DNA of 64,000 bases from Anoplolepis gracilipes. Lineage: Eukaryota > Arthropoda > Insecta > Hymenoptera > Formicidae. Positions 56,435-64,000 of the stretch are shown here, in pieces. The stretch is from the NCBI RefSeq assembly GCF_047496725.1, contig NC_132976.1:7424001-7488000 (forward strand), given 5' to 3'. Made by a program: the position numbers and the translations under genes. Under the pieces are notes generated by a model. That model worked only from the letters and a program-made list of their open reading frames with translations, made no database searches and was not told the origin of the DNA. Numbering within the stretch: position 1 is the stretch's first letter; every line of letters starts with the position of its first letter.

Positions 56435-56596
56435 ATATCGTGGATTCGGCGACGTGATTTTCACGTCTTAACAAGCTCCATGTTCACATATACGAACGAC
56501 GAGCGATTTCAAGTGCTGCATCCCGAAGGCTCGGACGATTGGACTCTTCAAATAAAATACGTCCAGGACAGAGATAACGGGACATACGAGTGTCAG
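56435..56596 (+). CDS. dpr12: Dpr gene coding exon 3: C to F strands of Ig domain 1
   Basis: The exon is 54 codons (residues 90-143), phase 0 at both ends, with acceptor TTGTTCTGTTTTAG and donor CAG followed by GTAATG. The translation opens with ISWIRRRDFH, the hallmark C-strand motif of Dpr proteins with core Trp92. TYTNDERFQVLHPEGSDDW follows (C' to D-E region), then WTLQIKYV (E strand) and DRDNGTYECQ with the second core cysteine Cys142, which pairs with Cys75. The CC'C''FG face encoded mainly here is the surface that Dpr proteins use to bind DIP partners. Asn137 lies in an NGT sequon just before the F strand. Ending an exon directly after YECQ matches the family; the next exon should start with a VST- or IST-like G strand, which I could not find up to 64000. 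Identification as a Dpr Ig1 domain is very secure. Confidence 0.96.
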
Positions 56597-58547
56597 GTAA
56601 TGTGAACTCAGCACACAAACAGCTCTGTTACAGATTAATTGATTCAGTGTATTTTAACCAAATATTTTTTTTCAACTTTTGTTATTTTACTTGCTCGCTT
56701 TTGCCATTTTATTTATTTTTATTTGCGTTTTATTGGTCGCTGTTCTTTTTCTTCTTAATCTTTTAATAAAATTAACAAGTTATTCAATTCGTATTTATGC
56801 TGACCATGCAGTTTATTATTTTTCCATCGATCGCAGTATGATCAGGAAATACGCCTTTGTGTTACAACGTGCAAATTTCTATCTTTAAATCGGATGTATA
56901 TTTGAATAATACGCGTTATATGAAGATGATGGGTGATTTATGTGGGATATGTGCAACGAGAGTAATAAATCCTTCTATCAATAATTCCAAACATTGCTGA
57001 TTATGTACACCGCAACGTACGCATTATCAATTTGGCATTAAACATCGATGTATATATCTAATACCTACATAACATTACATAATATATGTAATATTTTTTT
57101 ATTACATAACCGATATTTAATATCAATAATTATTAAGCAAAAAATTAAAATTTTAATGATTAATACGAGATATTGCTCTCTTATATAACATACTTAGCAT
57201 TTAAATTTAAAATGCCATAATGGAAAAAGATATTACAAAAAAATGATACGAATATATCACGAAAATGGTATAAAATCTTCTTTAATAAGGAAAGATATTA
57301 AAATTTTATATCTGGTTACCTATATATTAAGATAGAGAATTTTTTCGTCACATCACTAGATGGTATAATTAAACATGACGGCGAGTACTAATACGTAAAT
57401 CCGTGAGCGGTACGGATAAGCATATAATACGTTTTTCTTGCATATTCATACCTTTTTCCGGCTAATGGAATGGCAAACACGAATCCGCGCCGAGTACGTG
57501 TGAACTCGAAAGAAATCCGACAGCGTGAATAACGAGACACGATGCCGAGTTTCTGCTCGCCGTTGAGTAAACTACGGAAACCCTACGGTAATCTCTGACC
57601 CTTCCAAAGTTTTGACTACTGAAGAATCGAGTTCTGGATGGTAAAGGTGGCCTCTCTCTTATGTTAATTTCGGGCGCGAATACGGTGCCGCGAAACTTTT
57701 GCCGGTGAGCTTACAAAACTTTCGTTTCTGCGTTGCTTACTTTCCCCGATCTCTTGCTTCGAAGAACATCTTCGAATCATTGTCCGTCAGTTCTAATAAA
57801 CTTGGCGAAAATTTAATCATAAGTAAATTAGTGACTGTGTGAGACAGGATAGTATTTTTTGCACACTGCACATTTTATGAAAATTAATATCAGCTAAAAA
57901 AATTACAAAGAAAATCGAATGGCCGAGTTTTTTATTACAAGAATCATAAAGTAAAAATTTATTCAGATTTGTAATAACGGAATAAAATATTATAATAATA
58001 TAGATATAAGTATTATGTTTAATGCATTAGAAGAATGAAATGATATGTAGAATAATTATTGACCAAATTTAATTTGTTATAAAATAACGAAAATGCATAA
58101 TTATTAAATGAGAATATAATTATGGATATTAATAAGTATTCAAGTGTATAACATAATATCAAAAGCCGATTATAACATTGAAATCTAAATTCTACCTTTG
58201 TAATTTAATAATTATATTAAAGCATGAATGAACGTACGAAAGTAAAATGAATAGTTACACTTACATAATAATGAATTAATCAAAATAGGTAATATATTTT
58301 ACCGTAAGTAAAAATGTATAAAGCTTAAACTTTCTTTCAAAATATTGCTTTATAAATTATTTTAATATTTTTAATACTTTCTTTCTTTCATTTTATACAT
58401 CGCGATTTATACCAGACAATCAATTTTATACTAGAATCCATTTTCCTGTTATGACTCACGGCTTCGAGCTGTATAACAACTGTAAGGTAAATTGAATATA
58501 AACCAATATACGAGGAACTGTAATTCGAAAAAAGATCGATGGACTTT

Positions 58548-58577
58548 TCAACAACTGTATTCAACGACAGTTGTTGA
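58548..58577. repeat. Perfect 11-bp inverted repeat with 8-nt spacer
   Basis: TCAACAACTGT (58548-58558) and ACAGTTGTTGA (58567-58577) are exact reverse complements, separated by eight bases. The arms are not low-complexity, so this is less likely to be a simple-sequence artefact than the AT palindromes. It lies in intron 3. Confidence 0.7.
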
Positions 58578-61258
58578 ATACATGACGATGTCCTATTTAT
58601 TAAGTCCCGACAAGAGGAAAAGGATAACGAATGTGGATAAGCGACAGGTGTGGTTGTATGACCGCAATGCAACTCTCGGCACTTCATTATGCACTGAGCA
58701 TGGGGATCACTTTGTCACAAGGTCGATAATACAGTAGGTGTGTATTTCCGACCAGCACGTAACGCGCGAGATGAGTGCCCGTTTAATGCCCTCGCTATAG
58801 TTTATGCGGGTTCTAATTAGAAATCATGAGAGATACGATGAAATGTCTGAAGCGATCACCCGTCTCGCGATAATAAACCGCGCGTTGTCAAAGTTATAAA
58901 TTACCCATAATTCTAACGTAATGTTTTATATACATGTATATTCTAAATGATGGTTCGCGTTCTTCAATACATCGCATAGTTTTTTGTATATAAATTATTT
59001 GTAATTAAATTATTTAGAAACTGACATAAAGAAACGTACATTATATATGTATTATATAAATCAGATTGTCGTAATATCCAGAATTTATGTGAGTAAAATC
59101 ACGATGGAGGAAATACAAGACGCAGATGAAGTAACCATCTTTTCGAAATTTGTTCTGCAAGTTTATCGCATTACAGAAATTTTGATAGTTTGACTGCTGT
59201 CAATCAAACTCTTGCTGGAACATGTACTTTTTAGAGAGATCTTTGATTCGTTATACGAACGTCATTGCATACTGATGTATTTTATATTTCTTCCTTCATG
59301 ATCCATCTTTGCAACGGCTAGCGCTCTTGAATAATCTTTTTAAGATTGTATAAATCAAGATAGACTTTGTAGTAAAAAGTATCAAAGAAATAGGAAGCTC
59401 TCTCGTGACTCACACTATCTTTGTCGTAGAAAACATTTTAGCGCGAAAGGCATCGAGTACAGCTATCGCAAACGACAGATATACTGCGGTGACCGTTTTA
59501 TTGCGAGCATGGCGACCACGATTAAGTGTAATTGAAGACGGAACGTTGGAAAGCTTTACGAGTAATCGAAAGCTTGCTGCAGCAATGTCTGTGGTAAAAG
59601 TGAGAGAACGGATAATGTATACGTGTGTGTATATGTGAATGGATGCGTTTATGTGAAAAACCTTCTTGACAACCAGTTTCGGTTTTACCTTTCGAAACAT
59701 TTTCTCGCGTCGCCATGCATTAGACTCAGTCGTACTATTCGCAAAAGTGCTGCAGAAAATCTTTTGATAAGGTAATGAATGTAAATATATATATTTGAAG
59801 AAAATCTAAAAGAAATTTTGAAAAAAAAAAAAAGAAATGTATTTGTACACATAAAAGTTTTCTCATTTCTATAAAATTTTATCGAAATTTCAAGTTTTTA
59901 TTTTTTTATTTTTTTATTCTTTTTTTTGTAGATGGACGATGTTCGACGAAATAATAATAATAATAATTATATGTTGTAAAAATTACGGAAATATATTTAA
60001 TTAAAAGTTTATGTCACACACCAGAGAAATGATTTTATGTACAATATGTAATTTTCAAATTTGCTTACTTTTATATCACTATTTCACGCAAATGTGTGTA
60101 TGTGTGTGGATCATATAATGTTTAAAATATAATTAAAGTCCTCGAATATTTTTACTTCTATAAATATAAATGCTTTTCTACAGTTCTTTCACTATTATTA
60201 CGCTGTAAGATATGTATTTATCGGACAGATACGCCAAGATATATTTTAGCTTTAAATCTCCATCACTTTTGCATTTAACGATTAAGTACAACACGGCGGA
60301 GCTTCTTGCTTATCGTAGGATAAAGCGGCCGAAAAATACTGGGCAACGTCGGAAAGTTATCTTTATTGCGATTATATCGACAATGTACAAGCTGAGAGAA
60401 GCGGTGGTATTAAATACCAGTTTTAATTACGTGTCCGGCAGCCTTGCCACGACTGTAAAAAGAAATTAATTAAGGCGAACCTTGAGTTGTTACATAGTAC
60501 GTAAGTCAAGGTGCTTAACTTTTTACGCGCCTTCGGAGAAGTAATGGAAAGCTCGTTTCGCGCTTATCGCAAACTCCATCTTAGCCACAGCTGGCTGCGC
60601 GCGACTGGGATTGGTTTATATCTACCTACTAGCTTACACTTACACAGAGAAAGTGGGTCGCTTATGGGACACACAGCACGAGAAGACCCTTTGGCGCCGG
60701 AGATAAGTATTTTCTCACTCCAACCCGTGTCGAAATGCACCTTAGCCGTATAGGACTCCTTAAGCTTTCGGTCTAAGTTTCTGCCCGCTCGTCTGCGCTG
60801 CGAAACGTTGGGCTGAACCGAGATTTTGATATTCCTCGATGAAGGTCAAATTTGGCAGTTAATCTCGGACGAAGCCGAGGGATTTACGCCTGGCGAGACG
60901 CGTCGCACGATATCTTGCTTTCGTCGGGATTAAAATACGAACGCTCCCACGTCATGTTCGTTAATCCGTAAGTCTAATACATTGATCGTCAATTACATAA
61001 GAATCAGATAGATCTTTCTATAAATCTGTTTCTATAAATTAATCAGACTTTAATCGGTTTTCTATTATTCTGTATGGTATATGTGAACGATCTTGTAAGA
61101 ATGTATTATTATGCTGTAATTGTTGCGATATTAGAGAATATTATTCATGATCAAAGCGAATTTGATCACTATTTTGAAAATTAATCTACATAATAGGAAT
61201 ATTAGATGTAAATAAATCGGAGTGAAACAAGAACTATTGTGCTTTAATGTTTAATTAT

Positions 61259-61328
61259 ATTGCTTCTAATTCGGTTAATGTATTTTGAAATTTATTAATT
61301 GCTTATAATTCGGTTAATGTATTTTGAA
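61259..61328. repeat. Tandem duplication, 39-bp period
   Basis: ATTGCTTCTAATTCGG at 61259 recurs 39 bp later at 61298 with one changed base, followed in both copies by TTAATGTATTTTGAA. The second copy matches for 31 bp. It is a simple local duplication in intron 3. Confidence 0.85.
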
Positions 61329-64000
61329 GATTTTAGATCGGGTTTTTCATCTTCAATTATTTTTGCACCCTTAATCTTACATCATTTTAATGTGCGCTAA
61401 TGCTTTTAAAGCCATCATTACACGACTTCTTATAACGATAAATAAATCTCTCGGAAATGAGGGTTGTGAAAGTAGCTTGCCAACATCATTAAGCTTCAAG
61501 AAAGCTCATTAAGTTTCCAATGTTCAACTTGTTCGTGGTTTATTCGATGTGACTTATACCCGATATTTATCCATAAGAATTAATCCACTACTCTCATCTC
61601 CGGTCCGACGACGCAGAATCTAGCATACGCAACCTAGAGGTTTTTGCGTTAACAGAAAATTAATGGTTCGGTTAACGTGCCGACTTTAATTAAGCTCGTA
61701 CCACCGTTGCATATTTTCACAGTAGGAACTTTCGGCGGGTACGGACAACACACATGTGCGGACTGCTACGTGCTGAAAATTTATGATAGGAAGAGTATAG
61801 TTGCGTGGAGCTTGTCGTGTTCAAGCGAGCGAGTGCACGCATAATAATTTTGCTAATAATGCATATGCACTATGAAACATAAAGGGGTTCTATATATTTG
61901 AGATTGAAAGCAGAACGATCGATATTTTGTGAAAATTAGACACAAAAGTTTAAATCATTTATAGTACAATATTTGATATTCACTTTACGTATGAAACAAT
62001 GACTTGGCAATATTTTAAAGCATCAGTAATTATTGTATGTTTTTGCAATGAGTATTTTCTGATAGCGTTCAAAACATTGTTGAAGTTTTAAATGAAATTA
62101 AAAATTTATAGGACCGGATATTATGTATGTGCAAATTTGTAAATAAATAACAATTTTAATCATGATTATTAATCATGATTCTTTATTTTGACGGAATTTT
62201 AAGTTAGAAAATTATGGTTGGAGGGTGCTAAAAATTAAAGTCAAATATTAGAAAGTTACAATTAAAAAATCTAAATGCAATTATCGAATATCGAAAAGCA
62301 ATATATATATTTAACGAGAGTCAAATATTGATATCTACGTCAATAGAATTATACAGTCAAACTATGCATGCTTATGAATTCCGTCTATAAGCGAATATTG
62401 TAACAGAGTAATTGAAATATATGCTGCATTCTGGAATGTGGATAGGTAAAAAAAAAGCATGACGGTGAAAATTTCAAAATGGAACATTTTTACATGCTGG
62501 TTTTTCGAGAGAAACGTTAGGGTAGCTGTTTGATTTATTTTACAATGTATGCGCAAAAAAAATATTGTTGAGATTTATACTTGCAAAACAATTCATCGAG
62601 TTATACAACGTTTGAATAAATTAATAGTCGCGGAACCTTTTGTGATTTGTCGACACAATATATCGACTTGTCAATTTTTATTACATTTATAATGTATTGA
62701 GAATAGGTGTTGCTTGATTGCTTAAATATATATTTGAAAATATTTATTTATAAAAATTTAGAACATTTTTTAGTTATTAATAAAACAAATAAATTTAATA
62801 TTTTGTAATAATAATAAGTAAATATGAATTTATATCATTCACATAGATATATACCTTTAATGTAAATCGTTAATGTTTGCACATTCGGAATATAGTGACA
62901 CAAGGTATATGATTTAAAAATAATCTCTTCATATATGTATTTTAATGTACTTTGTTTGTCCTGTTGCAATATTCGCGTGCAAACGTTTATAAACACATGT
63001 TTGACTATATAATTCTATTGGTAGAGAGATCGTTAGAAATCATTCGAGCTTTATTAAACATCAATCACGTAGCGTGAGTTAAAACTTTTTCAGATAGCGA
63101 TTCTTGCAAGTAGTTATACATAACATAGTTCTATACGGCAACACAATCGAAATGGATGTTGCGAATACCGCGTTTGCAGCTGACGTAACTTATTTACGAC
63201 AAAACGATACTAACCCACGCTCGGTTGTAAAACCGAAGCGTTCGCGTTTTCCAGATCCCATCAACATTCGGACCATGTAACGGAGTGGTGAACGAAATAA
63301 ATCTATATCCGTATGGTGTATAACGGTCGGTGGATCGCGTCGCCCTCGGAAAGAAAAAAATCCAATTTGATCGCACTTTCGATCGGCAGGGTTTCCAGGG
63401 TCGCCGCTAAAGCACACCAATTTTTACTGTTCGCCAAGACAGAGAATTTTTATGCACCCTGTATGCGCCAGCTGGAGCACATATGACATAACTACGTGCA
63501 GTATGTTACGCATAGGTCACGATTTAGCTGGAATCGGAGCTCTCGGAAATTCGTGTACGACGGACGGGAAATCAGAAGAGAAATATTATATGTCGAAATT
63601 AACGATGGATATCAGTTTACGAATATGATTCGTTTTTATCAAGTTATCGAAATGAACACACAGTAAATTTTACTATTTATTAAATTAATCTTAAATTTAT
63701 AAATAAACAAAAATTTATAAGAGATATATAAAATAATAGGATAAATATATTTGAATAAATAGTTAAGCATATTAATTATTCAGATTAAATATAAATGATA
63801 TTTAATGAATAGGACTTAATTTGAATATACATATACTGAAAAAACAATAATTAAAATTTTACTTATATTTTATTAACAGTGAAACAAATTATAAAAATAT
63901 ACAAAACACTCTTTTATATTATAATTTAGTTAAGTACTTTTATACGCATGCATGACATATTAATGAGAATTAAGATTGTAAAACTTTTATCATATTTTAT

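Larger units (their letters stand above)
14815..64000 (+). other. dpr12: Dpr-family Ig cell-surface receptor gene, 5' part (runs off the right edge)
   Basis: The span runs from the first recognised exon to the window end. Three exons (14815-14912, 46454-46644, 56435-56596) splice in frame into 143 codons: a signal peptide, a short pre-Ig segment and most of one V-type Ig domain. Introns are 31541 bp, 9790 bp and more than 7404 bp. Dpr proteins are neuronal surface proteins with two Ig domains; they bind DIP proteins through the first domain and act in synaptic partner recognition. Very long introns with short exons are usual for this family. Assignment to dpr12 rests on remembered features of the fly protein: the VQLGGTAFL block, a 17-residue Cys-to-Trp spacing, ISWIRRRD, TNDERF and WTLQIK. 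Another close Dpr paralogue is possible. The second Ig domain, C-terminus and 3' UTR are not in the window. Dpr family membership is near certain; the exact paralogue is moderately supported. Confidence 0.85.
56597..64000 (+). other. dpr12: Start of intron 3 of the Dpr gene (continues past the window)
   Basis: The stretch starts with the GTAATG donor after YECQ. I saw no following exon with a VST- or IST-type G strand or a second Ig domain before position 64000, so the intron is longer than 7.4 kb. Contents are AT-rich DNA with CpG-rich patches near 57380-57790, 58740-58900, 60230-60960, 61590-61830 and 63170-63590, plus an 11-bp inverted repeat and a short tandem duplication listed separately. 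No other gene was recognised. Confidence 0.8.

Noticed and set aside
1..64000. tRNA, rRNA, CRISPR and known insect microRNA signals
   Set aside because: A reading by eye for B-box-like GGTTCGAATCC words, spaced direct repeats and a few familiar mature microRNA sequences found nothing convincing; a tRNAscan or Rfam search would be decisive.

Overview
This is animal nuclear DNA. It is AT-rich and full of simple repeats, with no operons and no long intact reading frames. It contains three short, well-spliced exons of one plus-strand gene: a neuronal immunoglobulin-superfamily cell-surface protein of the insect Dpr (defective proboscis extension response) family. The Dpr family identifies an arthropod, almost certainly an insect. 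The AT-rich background broken by CpG-containing patches suggests a hymenopteran such as an ant or bee, but that is inference and the order is not proven by the sequence.

Layout. Positions 1-14814 are non-coding: upstream sequence and/or a 5' UTR intron. Coding exon 1 (14815-14912; ATG at 14837) encodes a signal peptide. Intron 1 (14913-46453) is 31.5 kb. Coding exon 2 (46454-46644) encodes the pre-Ig segment and the A-B strands of the first Ig domain, including the first core cysteine. Intron 2 (46645-56434) is 9.8 kb. Coding exon 3 (56435-56596) encodes the C to F strands, ending just after the second core cysteine in YECQ. The last 7.4 kb (56597-64000) is the start of intron 3. The remaining exons (G strand, second Ig domain, C-terminal membrane attachment) must lie beyond the right edge. 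The three exons join in frame (phases 1 and 0) into 143 codons without a stop. The closest family member I recognise is fly Dpr12, because of the B-C spacing, the VQLGGTAFL and ISWIRRRD blocks, and TNDERF.

The introns hold dinucleotide microsatellites, one 441-bp non-autonomous DNA transposon (22495-22935) with inverted ends and a 5-bp target-site duplication, a 34-bp-arm inverted repeat around an AT core (25146-25319), an 84-bp tandem duplication (24517-24688), small palindromes, and recurrent CpG-rich patches that may be conserved regulatory elements. I found no second protein gene, rRNA, convincing tRNA, CRISPR array or viral element. I found no new system; the most informative content is the Dpr gene architecture and the small transposon.
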